This document shows positions 34,041 to 47,513 of a stretch of 64,000 nt of DNA, piece after piece (position 1 is the first letter of the stretch; each line of letters starts with the position of its first letter). This stretch comes from Haematobia irritans (Eukaryota; Arthropoda; Insecta; Diptera; Muscidae), in the NCBI RefSeq assembly GCF_050003625.1, contig NC_134401.1, positions 65,317,242 to 65,381,241 of the forward strand, in the 5' to 3' direction. The translations under genes and the position numbers were made by a program. The notes under the pieces were generated by a model that saw only the letters and a list, made by a program, of their open reading frames with translations, ran no database searches and was not told where the DNA came from.

Positions 34041-34340
34041 AAACTAAATAATATTTAGACTTAAGCATATCAACTTTTTGGCCTTATCATAAAACAGTTT
34101 TCCGAAACAACATACAAGCGGTTTCACAGAAATTGCTTTCTTTTGATTCTCTCGCTGTGCTATGTTGATATCTTTCGTCAACACTCCAGGTTTCTATCTC
34201 TATACTCTCTCTCTGACGCTCTCTGAACAAAATATCACAACATATATATGTTTACTCGAAATGTGTAAATTTATATATCAGGTTGGCTGATAAGTCCCTG
34301 GTCTAACAAAGAAAAACACATTTTTTGTCAAAATTCGTTT

Positions 34341-35104
34341 TTATAATTCAACATAGTTCCCTTCAAGAGCGATACAACGATTATAACGACCTTCCAATTT
34401 TTTGATACCATTTTGGTAGTACTCCTTCGGTTTTGCCTCAAAATAGGCCTCAGTGTCGGCGACCACCTCTTCATTGCAGCCAAATTTTTTCCCTGCGAGC
34501 ATCATTTTGAGGTCTGAGAACAAGAAAAAGTCGCTGGTGCCAGATCTGGAGAATACGGTGGGTGGGGAAGCAATTCGAAGCCCAATTCATGAATTGTTGC
34601 CATCGTTCTCAATGACTTGTGGCACGGTGCGTTGTCTTGGTGGAACAACACTTTTTTCTTCTTCATATGGGACCGTTTTGCCGCGATTCCGACCTTCAAA
34701 CGCTCCAATAACGACATATACTAGTCACTGTTTAAGGGTTTTCCTTTCTCAAGATAATCGATAAAAATTATTCCATGCGCATCCCAAAAAACAAAGGCCA
34801 TTACTTTGCCAGCGGACTTTTGAGTCTTTCCACGCTTCGGAGACGGTTCACCGATCGCTGTCCACTCAGCCGACTGTCGATTGGACTCAGGAGTGTAGTG
34901 TAGGCGCTTTACGCAGCACAATGTGTTCTAATACACTAGCTGCTTAGTATTCCTTATTTTATTAAAAAAACTACTAGTTAGTCTTCATATAACGGACTAG
35001 TTGTAGTGTTATATTTAAGGAAATTTGTAATGTTAAAAAAAAGAAAGGAGTGTAGTGATGGAGCCATGTTTCATCCATTGTAACATATCGACGGAAAAAC
35101 TCGG
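34341..35104 (-). pseudogene. Himar1-like transposase, C-terminal part, broken
   Basis: Minus-strand frames carry HYTPESNRQSAEWTAIGEPS and VFWDAHGIIFIDYLEKG, then FHQDNAPCHKSLRTM (second catalytic Asp) and PHPPYSPDLAP, then LAGKKFGCNEEVVADTEAYF to the stop. A frameshift falls in the last Asp motif (LAPATFSCSQ replaces the expected LAPSDFFLFS). The first Asp motif lies beyond the LINE insert. The enzyme is inactive by several independent lesions. Confidence 0.9.
34901..35046 (+). mobile_element. 146-bp retroposed insert with 11-bp target duplication
   Basis: GGAGTGTAGTG occurs at 34890-34900 and again at 35047-35057, flanking the insert. The insert ends TTAAAAAAAAGAAA, an A-rich tail. In the other Himar1 copies this site is uninterrupted. 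This is the signature of a short 5'-truncated LINE or SINE. Its source family is not identified. Confidence 0.88.
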
Positions 35105-36322
<1,218 letters not shown>

Positions 36323-36324
36323 TA

Positions 36325-36807
36325 TATATATATATTACTATAGATTCTCTAACCTATCGCAACAGAATATGTAACGCTACACTAAATCATCATGTACCAA
36401 ATTTCAATTTGAGTGAAATTTATGATACTCGACGCCATTAGTACACAGATTCTTATATGGGTGGAAATGGAAGGAGATGTATGAAAATCGACACAATCAT
36501 CACATGTTTACCCATTCATTTGTATTCTGGTTCGCTTGGGGAAATCAAAAATATAGAAATCAACACATGTGGACCGATATGCGAATGAATGAACTCATGT
36601 GGTAACTTGTTTATTTGCTGTTACAAAAAATCAAGTTCAAGAACAAATGTGCGGAATTGTGTGTAAGAGTTTTAAATATAATATTTGTTCTGTATTAAAA
36701 TGCTATATATTAATTCGGTATTACTGCTATTCATTGCAGAGCACATTCAAAAGTTTTAGTTTAGATTTTTCTTCTAATGTTAATTTGCAGAAGGCAAATC
36801 GTATCTA
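36325..36807. other. No gene recognised
   Basis: A short (TA) tail, then AT-rich DNA. No closed element or coding frame. Confidence 0.45.
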
Positions 36808-37236
36808 CACTCAAAATGTGAACTCACCAGGAAGGGAAATGTTGGTACATTTAGAAAATTTTAACCCCACTATTACAGACGCTGATATCACAAAAAAAGG
36901 AAATATTTTTTGAAAAATTCAAAAAATTTAGTAGAAATATTTTTTTCTTTTTTAGATAGTTTTGTAGTTTGAAGGAAAACGTCATACGAAGATCACAATG
37001 GGTGCACTTGTGATATAACTAACAAGTTTTAAGAATTTCACTACGAATGTAGTAAATATTTATGCTTAATTTGTGCATAATTTTCCCCCTTTTTAAGTTA
37101 ATCTAACGAAGGTACATAAACATTTTTTAATTCAAGATAATTTTCTCAAAGTGAAGAAATATTAACTAAAAAAGGATTTTCCATGTGCTAAATACAGTTA
37201 AATTGTGCCCTAGAAGATTCTGGAGAATTTGCAGTG
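36808..37236 (-). mobile_element. Family B-like element, copy B3 (429 bp)
   Basis: It starts CACTCAAAATGTGAACTCAC, the inverse of the family-B right end, and ends AATTTGCAGTG, with TA on both sides. TTATTAGA-type inner blocks are diverged. Non-coding. Confidence 0.7.
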
Positions 37237-37261
37237 TAAATATAATATACAGTCAGAATAC

Positions 37262-37790
37262 TGATTTGAATTCATATATGGAATGATTTTATTGAACTTT
37301 TTCATTCCGAAAGTGTGTTTCCTTAAGATTTGAAAGGTTTGAATACTTCTTAGTGCGAGTGAACTACATTTTTTTCTATGCTAAGTCTCACGCGTGAGTC
37401 GCGACACATCTCTAGTTTTGGCATTTTGAATATTTTTAGAAAAATTTATCACGCCGATATCACAGAAATAAGTATATATTTTTCGACAAATTCAAGAACA
37501 TTTATTAGACATAATTAAGTAATTTCATTTGTTAAAGAAAGGATGAACCCATTTGTAGTAAAATTTACAAATTTAAAGAAATAATGAACTATATTGTGAG
37601 AAATACGAATTTGGTACAACTTTATGCTTAATTTGTGTATAATTTTCCCCCATTTTTTAGTTAATTTAACTAACGTACGCAAAAAATTATTAGAGTAAAG
37701 GAAACATTCTCCAAACATAATAATTCCATGAACTAAAATAAAGTTAAGTTTGCTTTAGTGAAATAGAGAGTTCACTTTTTTGAGCGTAGA
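37262..37790. repeat. Fragments of family D (+) and family B (-)
   Basis: 37262-37385 matches D (GAATTCATATATGGAATGAT, GTGTGTTTCCTTAAGATTTG). 37425-37790 matches B in reverse, ending GAGAGTTCACTTTTTTGAGC. They look like pieces left by deletions between nested elements. Confidence 0.65.
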
Positions 37791-38664
37791 GTTAATCAAT
37801 TTGACTTTAAAACGGGTATCATTACATAAAATAAAGTTCTGTTGAACTGAAGTCAACATGGCTTTAATAAGTCTGGTCCGCTCCTTGTATTCTATGATTT
37901 TTTTTAACTTGGCTATAAAAATAAAAATTATTTTAAAACAAAATGATCTTAAATATTTTTTTTAAACATGGCATAATTTATACATCCTCAAACAATCGCT
38001 TCTGTAACATATTCTCCCAAACACATTCCGCTGCAAGCATATATGTATACCATATTTTCCGGGATTTGTTCAAAGCAAATATTGCAAATTTTTAAATATT
38101 TGTTTACTTGCAGCAAAATGTCCTAAATACTTGAGCTGGACTGGATTACTAAAAAATATGTTTGTAATTTCTTTGAATGTTATACTCCAAATATATATAT
38201 ATCCCTTTTCGACCTATAGCCGATCCACGTGATAGATTTTCCTAAATTTTTCAATTCTGTTATTTATGTGTACATAGAACATTTTAAATTATTAAGTTTG
38301 TTCAGTTTGATCCTGTATCCTGTTTTTTCAGGATACGTACAATTGTTGCAGTCCGGTAAATTCCTGTAAAAGTCCGGACGTAAATATATCAAAAAACACA
38401 AAATAATCACGAAGTTACTGTTTGCATACAATATTTAAAATGTTTTCTTATTGAAAACACTTGTTTGATGAAATATTCCACAATTTAAATAATTTTAATA
38501 TATTTGCAAACTTACATCTTCCGCTCATTTTACAAATGCGCAAAGTACACTGCTGAAACTACAAAATTAATATGAAAAGCAAATTTTTATATCGGTTCTT
38601 CACATTCTTAGACAAAGAGAGAGCATTCACCATTATTTTTTGCCGCTCTTATCGCAGTACGTCA

Positions 38665-39019
<355 letters not shown>

Positions 39020-39040
39020 CATATATATATATATATATAT

Positions 39041-39318
<278 letters not shown>

Positions 39319-39400
39319 CAAAAATTGTGTCGCAAACATAATATGTTCTAACATATCAACATATATGTCGCAAACACTTTCTCCAACTTTATGAATATTA

Positions 39401-40686
39401 ACAGGTTGGCTGATAAGTCCCCGGTCTGACATATAGATGGTGCCGCTAGTATTAAATGCATATTATTTTATGGCACCAACCTTCAAATGATTCGTGTCAA
39501 AATTTGACGTCTGTAAGTCAATAAGTTTGTGAGATAGAGCGTCTTTTGTGAAGCAACTTTTGTTATTGTGAAAAAATGGGAAAAAAGGAATTTCGTGTTT
39601 TGATAAAATACTGTTTTCAGAAGGGAAAAATACGGTGGAAGCAAAAACTTGGCTTGATAATGAGTTTCCGGACTCTGCCCCAGGGAAATCAACAATAATT
39701 GATTGGTATGCAAAATTCAAGCGTGGTGAAATGAGCACGGAGGACGGTGAACGCAGTGGACGCCCGAAAGAGGTGGTTACCGACGAAAACATCAAAAAAA
39801 TCCACCAAATGATTTTGAATGACCGTAAAATGCAGTTGATCGAGATAGCAGAGACCTTAAAGATATCAAAGGAACGTGTTGGTCATATCATTCATCAATA
39901 TTTGGATATGCGGAAGCTCTGTGCAAAATGGGTGCGGGGCGAGCTCACATTTGACCAAAAACAACGTGTTGATGATTCTGAGCGGTGTTTGCAGCTGTTA
40001 ACTCGTAATACACCCGAGTTTTTCCGTCGATATGTGACAATGGATGAAACATGGCTCCATCACTACACTCCTGAGTCCAATCGACAGTCTGCTGAGTGGA
40101 CAGCGACCGGTGAACCGTCTCCGAAGCGTGGAAAGACTCAAAAGTCCGCTGGCAAAGTAATGGCCCCTGTTTTTTGGGATGCGCATGGAATAATTTTTAT
40201 CGATTATCTTGAGAAGTGAAAAACCATCAACAGTGACTATTATATGGCGTTATTGGCGCGTTTGAAGGACAAAATCGTGGCAAAACGGTCCCATATGAAG
40301 AAGAAAAAAAGTGTTGTTCCACCAAGACAACGCACCGTGCCACAAGTCATTGAGAACGATGGCAAAAATTCATGAATTGGGCTTCGAATTGCTTCCCCAC
40401 CCACCGTATTCTCCAGATCTGGCTCCCAGGACTTTTTCTTGTTCTCAGACCTTAAAAGGATGCTCGCAGGGAAAAAATTTGGCTACAATGAAGAGGTGAT
40501 CGCCGAAACTGAGGCCTATTTTGAGCCAAACCCGAAGGAGTACTACCAAAATGGTATCAAAAAATTGGAAGGTCGTTATAATCGCTGTATCGCTCTTGAA
40601 GGGAACTGTGTTGAATAATAAAAATGAATTTTGACAAAAAAAATGTGTTTTTCTTTGTTAGACCGGGGACTTATCAGCCAACCTGT
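39401..40686 (+). mobile_element. Himar1-like mariner, copy H-B, full length
   Basis: TIR ACAGGTTGGCTGATAAGTCC and its inverse, flanked by TA (39399-39400, 40687-40688). The 5' UTR (GATAGAGCGTCTTTTGTGAA) and coding order match Himar1. At 1,286 bp it is the only Himar1 copy here with no large insertion or deletion. Confidence 0.97.
39576..40617 (+). pseudogene. Himar1-like transposase H-B, four lesions
   Basis: It starts MGKKEFRVLIKYCFQKGK at 39576. A 1-base loss near 39628 shifts to the frame VEAKTWLDNEFPDSAPGKST. The HTH (EIAETLKISKERVGHIIHQY) and first Asp motif ([16 protein letters not shown]) are intact. A Gly-to-stop change follows IDYLEK (TGA at 40217). A 1-base gain in the Lys run and a 1-base loss at the last Asp motif (LAPRTFSCSQ) break the rest. 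FHQDNAPCH and GIKKLEGRYNRCIALEGN are still readable. Otherwise about 348 codons, as in Himar1. Confidence 0.95.
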
Positions 40687-40762
40687 TATATGCTAAAAAA
40701 TTGAGTCCCAAATATATATTTTTTACACCGAAACATAAAAAAACACTCTGTTTCATCCGTGT

Positions 40763-41876
40763 ACTTGAAGTTGAGTTTGAATTTGGAATTCAAAGTTATG
40801 ATAGACTACTACATCATGCAAAAAGCTGAGAAAGAGAATAGATTAAAATTTGTTATTGAGAATTAAGTACGCAACTAAATGTAACTAAAATGTAAAAGTG
40901 AATTGCCCCTTCTAATGTTGGACATTATAGTTCAGTATAATGATCGCTCACATCAGCTCTTTTCCAATCAACGAACTAGTTTGGTCACTAGTTAATTATC
41001 GGTCAGTTACCGGTTCATTTCAAGTTCTTTTGTTGCTTTCTTCCAGTTCATCATAGATGGCAAATATTAGCTTTGTATTGATTTATTAATAAAAAAAAAA
41101 AAACACATGCGAAAAGAATCCCGAAGAGTTTATTTGCAAAAAAGAGCGATATGAGCGTACAGGCAGAAAATTGTCCCATTGTCAAGGAAAGCGAAAATAA
41201 CGGAGCGAACAAACTGATACAATATTCATAGTTAGCTAAACTGACAAAAACGATAGATGTGAACTAGTTCAGCTCGCTCGTTTCAGTCACCCGTTCAATT
41301 GAACTAGTTCGTTCGCGAACTCAACAACACTAAACACTTCTCAACACTAAACACTTCAATATATCATTAGTAAGATTATGTGATATTTTGGATCGGAACC
41401 AATGTCAATCAGTGAAACTGAGTAAGCCTTTTTTCCAGTGGGGGAACTTCTTTACAAAAGTCGAAAATCGTCATTTGCAAACAATATACATTTCTCTTCG
41501 AACAGTTCTTCTAGATTATTAGAAACTCCTCATTTATGATGCATATGCGATAAGATTATTATGAACATTGATAAATCTATGATAAGACTAACTGCTTATA
41601 CATTTTACTATCGAAGTAAAATCGAGCTTTTAGTCAGATATTCTAGTAGTTAGTAAACGAATGACTCAAATATAAATCATTTCCGGTATATTATCAATTT
41701 AAAGACGTCCTTTGAAAATAACCCACATCGTGAGAAGAAATATTACTTGCATTTTACAAATATTTATTAGAGAAATATAGCGCCTAAACATAGATTCCTG
41801 TGAATGGAGGATAAAAACTCTGTGCTTACTCCAATATATGTGTCATGTTTAAAGAAAAACAAGATTATTTATTCTA
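40763..41876. other. Unassigned DNA with a hAT-like terminal scrap
   Basis: 41258-41332 holds GAACTAGTTC twice, and GTTCGCGAACTCAACAACACT. Read in reverse this is an AGTGTTGTTGAGTTCGCGAAC end typical of some insect hAT elements. A 17-bp tandem duplication (TCAACACTAAACACTTC type) follows. The other end was not found. No gene. Confidence 0.45.
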
Positions 41877-44724
41877 CACCCAGAAAAAAGTGACCCCTTC
41901 TTTAAGTTAAAATGCACTCATTGTGAAGAAAGTTGAACTTCGTATAGCGCCAAAGACATTTTTATTTGTTTGAACGATGTGATTTTCGTAGAAATTAGGA
42001 ATAATGCATTCCATATATTAGTTAACATTTTCCTATATTTATATACCACTATACTACAGAATGAAAAAATTTAACTAATTTGAATTCATATATGGAATGA
42101 TTTTATTGAAATTTTTTCATTCATTTCGACAAATCTTACACATTTGTGGTAAAACTTTTACTTCATAATTAGAACTGCTTACCTTCGTTTTTAAATACAA
42201 TTTTATTTATTTATATGAGCAATTTTATCTTCAATAAAAGACATGTTTTATTAATACATTGAATATATTTATTAAGAATCAACAGCATCGAATCTCCTTG
42301 AAATATTAGTTTATTATTCCGCTGTTTCCAATTTCCATGTGATATTATCAACTGTAAAACGCACTTTTTCTTCTTCTTGTACTTTTCACTTTTAATAAGT
42401 TGCTGCCTAACGATTTTGTCCTCCTTTTACAATTTCAATACCTACGCCCAGAAAAAAGTGCCTTCGAAACTAAAGGAAAAAATTTTCATCAATATAGTTT
42501 ATCCATTTTATTTCCATTAAGGTAAATTTTTGTGAAAAATAATAAAATTTACTCGTTTCAGTAAAAAAATCCTAAACTGTAAGCAGTTAGGAATAGTTCA
42601 TTAACTAGAAAAAGGCATGGAATTTTACTCATCCTATTTTCTTCGCTGGGTATAAGAATTTACTACTGAAAAAGAAAATTTTATTCACCGATAACAAAGC
42701 ATTCGTAAAAATAAACAAAAACCGAACTAAAACCAAGTTTCCTCAAAATTAGTAAAATTTCTTATAAAATGATAATTGCGACTTCCTTTATAATAGAAAG
42801 TTTTTCATACATACGAAAAACACTTGGCATAGAAAAATATTTTAGTTCATTCGTACTAAGAAGTATGCAATCCTTTCAAAACTTAAGGAAACACACTTGT
42901 TAGAATATAGGAAATTTTCCTATATTTCTATTGTTTACCTGTAATCGATACCTGTCATCGTAATCGATGTGTTTGCGCGTGGGTGTAATCGATATATTTG
43001 CGCGTCGGTTGTTTTTTTAGTTGGAATCGCGTTGTTTTGGTATACGGAGAGATTGTTAAAATAATATGGTAAAATAATATAATAAATAACAAATAAAATA
43101 TATAAAATATTTGTTATTTTAAATTAATGAGAAAAATTTTCGTTTTTTTTAAATAAATCTATCAATGTTCGTGATAGTGTATAAAGAAAGAAAACACCAG
43201 CAGAATAACAACCCTTTCATTTGTCTTCATTTTGGAATCTTCAATTATCAGGTAATATTCAGTGACGCTAACCTTTTGCAACAAAAATGTTTTATGATTT
43301 TTTTATATTTGTAGGTATTGAAATTGTAAAAGGAGGACAAAATCGTTAGGCAGCAACTTATTAAAAGTGAAAAGTACAAGAAGAAGAAAAAGTGCGTTTA
43401 CAGTTGATAATATCACACGGAAATTGGAAATAGTGGAATAATAAACTAATATTTCAAAGAGATTCGATGCTGTTGATTCTTAATAAATATATTCAATATA
43501 TTAATAAAACATGTTTTTTATTGAAGATAAAATTGCTTATAGAAATAAATAAAATTGTATTTAAAAACGAAGGTAAGCAGTTCTAATTATGAAGTAAAAG
43601 TTTTACCACAAATGTGTAAGATTTGTCAAAATGAATGAAAAAATTTCAATAAAATCATTCCATATATGAATTCAAATTAGTTAAATTTTTTCATTCGGTA
43701 GTATAGTTGTATATAAATATAGGAAAATGTTAACTAATATACGGAATGCATTATTCCTAATTTCTACGAAAATCACATCGTTCAAACAAATAAAAATGTC
43801 TTTGGCGCTATACGAAGTTCAACTTTCTTCACAATGAGTTCATTTTAACTTAAAGAAGGGGTCACTTTTTTCTGGGTGTACAAATATAAAAACCATAAAA
43901 CATTTTTGTTGCAAAAGGTTAGCGTCACTGAATATTACCTGATAATTGAAGATTCCAAAATGAAGACAAATGAAAGGGTTGTTATTCTGCTGGTGTTTTC
44001 TTTCTTTATACACTATCACGAACATTGATAGATTTATTTAAAAAAACGAAAATTTTTCTCACTAATTTAAAATAACAAATATTTTACATATTTTATTTGT
44101 TATTTATTATATTATTTTACCATATTATTTTTTAACAATCTCTCCGAAACAACGCGATTCCAACTAAAAAAACAACCGACGCGCAAATATATCGATTACA
44201 CCCACGCGCAAACACATCGATTACGATGACAGGTATCGATTACAGGTAGACAATAGAAAAAATTTCCTATATTTTAACAAGTGTGTTTCCTTAAGTTTTG
44301 AATGGATTGCATACTTCTTAGTACGAAAGAACTAAAATATTTATCTATGCCAAGTGTTGTTCGTATGTATGAAAAACTTTCTATTAGTCGCAACTATCAT
44401 TTTATAAGAAATTTTACTAATTTTGAGGAAACTTGGTTTTAGTTCGGTTTTTGTTTATTTTTACGAATGCTTTGTTATCGGTGAATAAAATTTTCTTTTT
44501 CAGTAGTAAATTCTTATACCCAGCGAAGAAAATTGTATGAGTAAAATTCCATGCCTTATTCTAGTTAATGAACTATTCCTAACTGCTTACAGTTTAGGAT
44601 TGTTTTACTGAAACGAGTAAATTTTATTATTTTTCACAAAAATTTACCTTAATGGAAATAAAATGGATAAACTATATTAATGAAATTTTTTTCCTTTAGT
44701 TTCGAAGGCACTTTTTTCTGGGTG
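41877..44724 (+). mobile_element. Family D element, copy D3 (outer), interrupted by D4
   Basis: It starts CACCCAGAAAAAAGTGACCC and ends GGCACTTTTTTCTGGGTG, with TA on both sides. Without D4 it is about 1.41 kb and follows D2 closely over its whole length. Confidence 0.93.
42445..43878 (-). mobile_element. Family D element, copy D4, inverted inside D3
   Basis: It starts CGCCCAGAAAAAAGTGCCTT and ends GTCACTTTTTTCTGGGTG. D2 reads TTTCAATACCTACAAATATA at this point; D3 reads TTTCAATACCTA [D4] TACAAATATA, showing a TA duplication. It is 1,434 bp and very similar to D2 and D3. Confidence 0.95.
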
Positions 44725-44726
44725 TA

Positions 44727-46476
44727 GTCAAATTATGCAAAAGTGTCCCGAAACTCCAGGAACGTTTGGTCAAAACTTCCTTAATCGAATAGTCCAATTC
44801 ATGGTAATTCATTAACCTTTCGACACACGAAAAAATACTTCTCAAATAAAATTTTAGACTAACGAACCTCCTTCGGAAAATTTTTTTCACGGTAAAAAAG
44901 TTTGTTAAGAAGAAAAGTAATCCAATATCCGATTTCGCAAAATTAATAAAAACAAAATAATTTAATTAAATGTAATATAAACTGAATTGGATCAATTACA
45001 AATAGAAAACTGATTTCTATCAAACTAAATTAATTTAAGTTCAGTTCTTTGGAGCGTTCAGAAAAGAATCTTTTGCTGACAATTTTCAACGCGTTAAGAC
45101 CGGTACTATGTTCGAGTTTCGCGAAAATAACATGATTTTCAACTCGAAAGCCGAATATAGTGGTAATATTTAGGACATTATGGTGTTGATTGCTAATATC
45201 TTGACCATGCACATCCAATAAAATTCAATTGGAAAGATTTTAGCGTAACCGGCGTTATCAATGGGCGTGTCTCATCCCCCTTCACACATATTGTTTTCTT
45301 TAAAATTACGATTTTCTGTGATAACGAATTACATGTGTTTTTTACACAATATATGTTAAAACCAATATTTAAATGCAATAAAAATGTTCATACTCTTAGC
45401 GTTTTTCTTAATCGACTATTTTTTATCAAACATTTCATGTAATTCTGTCAGGCACCAATGCATAAAGAATTGCTACGTCGACCATGGCCATCGCCAATAT
45501 TTTTTTTTGTATATCTATACAAGGGGTGCTTGTTTTCTTGTTTTTATTTTCCTTTGTTCGTTCGCGCTCATTGTCTTGTGAGATGGAAATGAAGTTGCCA
45601 CATATCTCGATTTTGACATTTAAATTTGAGGGAACAATTTTAAATTATGGTTATATAATACCTCATTCACATTACCCTTCCAAAATCCACTTTAACTAGA
45701 TTTCAACTGTCATTTGCCTTATAAAAAAAGGGATTCAAAATCCACTTTTAATAGATTTCGAGTCTAATATGTATGAGGTATAATATAACCCACAAAGTAT
45801 TACAATTCGAATTTTGAAGACGCAATGCAGACGACCAACAAATTAAATTATGCAGCAAAAAAAAAGTTTAATACTATCCTCAGAAAAATGTCAGAATATC
45901 TATACCGGATTTATTTTTATTTTAGTCTATGATAATTAATTGATTTTACTTGAATTTTGTCAAATGTGTGACATTTTTCTTTATTTTAAATATTATTGTT
46001 ATTTTTTGCTCACTTTAAAGGCTAATTGAGAAAATAAGTTTTATACGAATACTTTATTCAATTTTATTTACTAAAATGAGTGAATCATGCTTAAAATGCT
46101 TAAGTTTGTACAATAAGTAAATTTTACTTAAATTGTCTTGAACTTCGTCCTTGTATAGCGTCCTTGTATAGGAATACAACAGAACAAACGTTTTTCTTTT
46201 CAAAAGATGGAAATAAAATTCCTTGATGGAAATAAAATTTAACTTATTGACAAAAAACGAGAGGTTTTTAAGATGTATTCGTAAAATTTTTTGTCGTAGC
46301 CTTTGAAAATTGCGTCCTCAGTTATTCATTTGTCATTGAAGTTGGGCGATTTTCCCCATAGATAAAGAAGAAAATGTTTGAATTAAAGAAATAATAATAA
46401 TTAACTAAGACAAAAAGCTTCAAATATGGGATAAGATATATTTTGAGGATGCTGTATCCTTGAGTTGAAATCTTTT
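44727..46476. other. No gene; N-like scrap and repeat J copy 2
   Basis: 44822-44910 resembles the inside of family N (CACACGAAAAAATACTTCTC, GACTAACGAACCTCCTTCGG). Repeat J recurs at 45656-45785 (ATACCTCATTCACATTAC to ATGTATGAGGTATA). Open frames near 45384-45699 have no known domain. Confidence 0.5.
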
Positions 46477-46580
46477 TAATTTAATTTCCTTTATTTCTGC
46501 ATGAACGTAACACAGTTGATCAGTCCCTAAGACAGTTACAATTACAATACAATGGCATTCCTACTAGAAACACTAAATAT
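46477..46580 (-). repeat. Possible LINE 3' end
   Basis: On the minus strand it reads TGATCAACTGTGTTACGTTC, then GCAGAAATAAAGGAAATTAA and an A-rich end. AATAAA near an A tail is like the 3' UTR of a Jockey-type LINE. No coding part is seen. Confidence 0.4.
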
Positions 46581-46639
46581 ATAAATAATAATTACACTTT
46601 TTTCCAAGTTTTCGTTTAGGTTTTCACTTGTTAATTTAC

Positions 46640-47513
46640 ACTTCTGAGGTTTTCTCTAATATGGCATCACTGTAGTCAGAGAGAGCCTAAAAACATATGT
46701 ACGTGAGACACATGCTGACGTTGTTTTGGTCAGAAAACAAAGCTTTTTGCCTTTTGTTGGTAACATCGACGATGACTGGTCTCTCATTTAAACACAATTT
46801 AGTTTTGTCTGAGCATTTACCCGAGGCGGGTGTACGTTTGTTCGCATTCTTAACGCTGATATTGCTGCGTTTGACATGTATGAATCAATCGACGATCACT
46901 TGCGAGAATTCGTCCGCGTGTATGTGAAGTGTCATTACCGTATTTGTGGTTAGAGTAGACAACAGTTTGTCTCGAAAGAATTAAACAATCGAACAGACGG
47001 ACGGACATATACATGCCAGTGGATATGTGACAATTCGAATAGAAAATAGAAGTGCGAAACGAAAAAATAAAAATCACATCAAACGGAAATTATAGTGCGT
47101 CACCTTAAATCCGGTCGGTCATTGTCGCACACACATGTTAACCGCATTGCATCCCTTGTTTGTTTAAACTTTGATCGAAATCTGTTTTACATTGTTGTGA
47201 AAGAGTGAAGCTTACAGTAGAATTTAGTTTTCAGTGCTAAACCAGAATACATATAACACAAAAAGCAACCACAAAAAAAAAAGTTATACAAGTTTTGTGT
47301 GATTAATAGTCTGGAACAAAGAAAAGCCGTGGTCCCTCCATTAATCCACAATAAATAAAAGCTCCCAATTGGAAACAGAGTCTTCTTTCTGTTCATAAGA
47401 ACGATCCGACAAGCTTGACGAGTTACCACTACCAGAGCGTCATCAAGTGATGCAGAAGCATCAACAACGAAACCAAAACAACAACTACAACACAAAATAA
47501 ACGTGAAATGTTT
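46640..47513 (+). other. Candidate host first exon (5' UTR and start)
   Basis: This island is less AT-rich and free of the repeat families. Its 3' part is rich in CAACAACGAAACCAAAACAA-type sequence, typical of fly 5' UTRs. It ends with ATG at 47508-47510, TTT and the strong donor GTAAGT (47514-47519). An initiator-like TTTTCAGTGC lies at 47228-47237. If real, only Met-Phe would be coded here, with the rest across a long intron outside or beyond the recognised sequence. No protein similarity supports it. Confidence 0.35.

Larger units (their letters stand above)
29853..34277 (+). mobile_element. Family L element, copy L5, heavily interrupted
   Basis: It starts CTCCCTCAAAAAATCGCTTC and follows L4 through the left arm, the (-) tRNA-like module, the (+) module and the AT-rich right part, up to AAATTTATATAT. 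A Himar1 relic abuts there and the rest is missing. It is interrupted by D1 and D2 and, relative to L4, by about 590 bp at 33445-34040. Confidence 0.75.

Noticed and set aside
36599..36913. 104-codon open frame on the + strand
   Set aside because: It runs from unique DNA into element B3 and has no motif.
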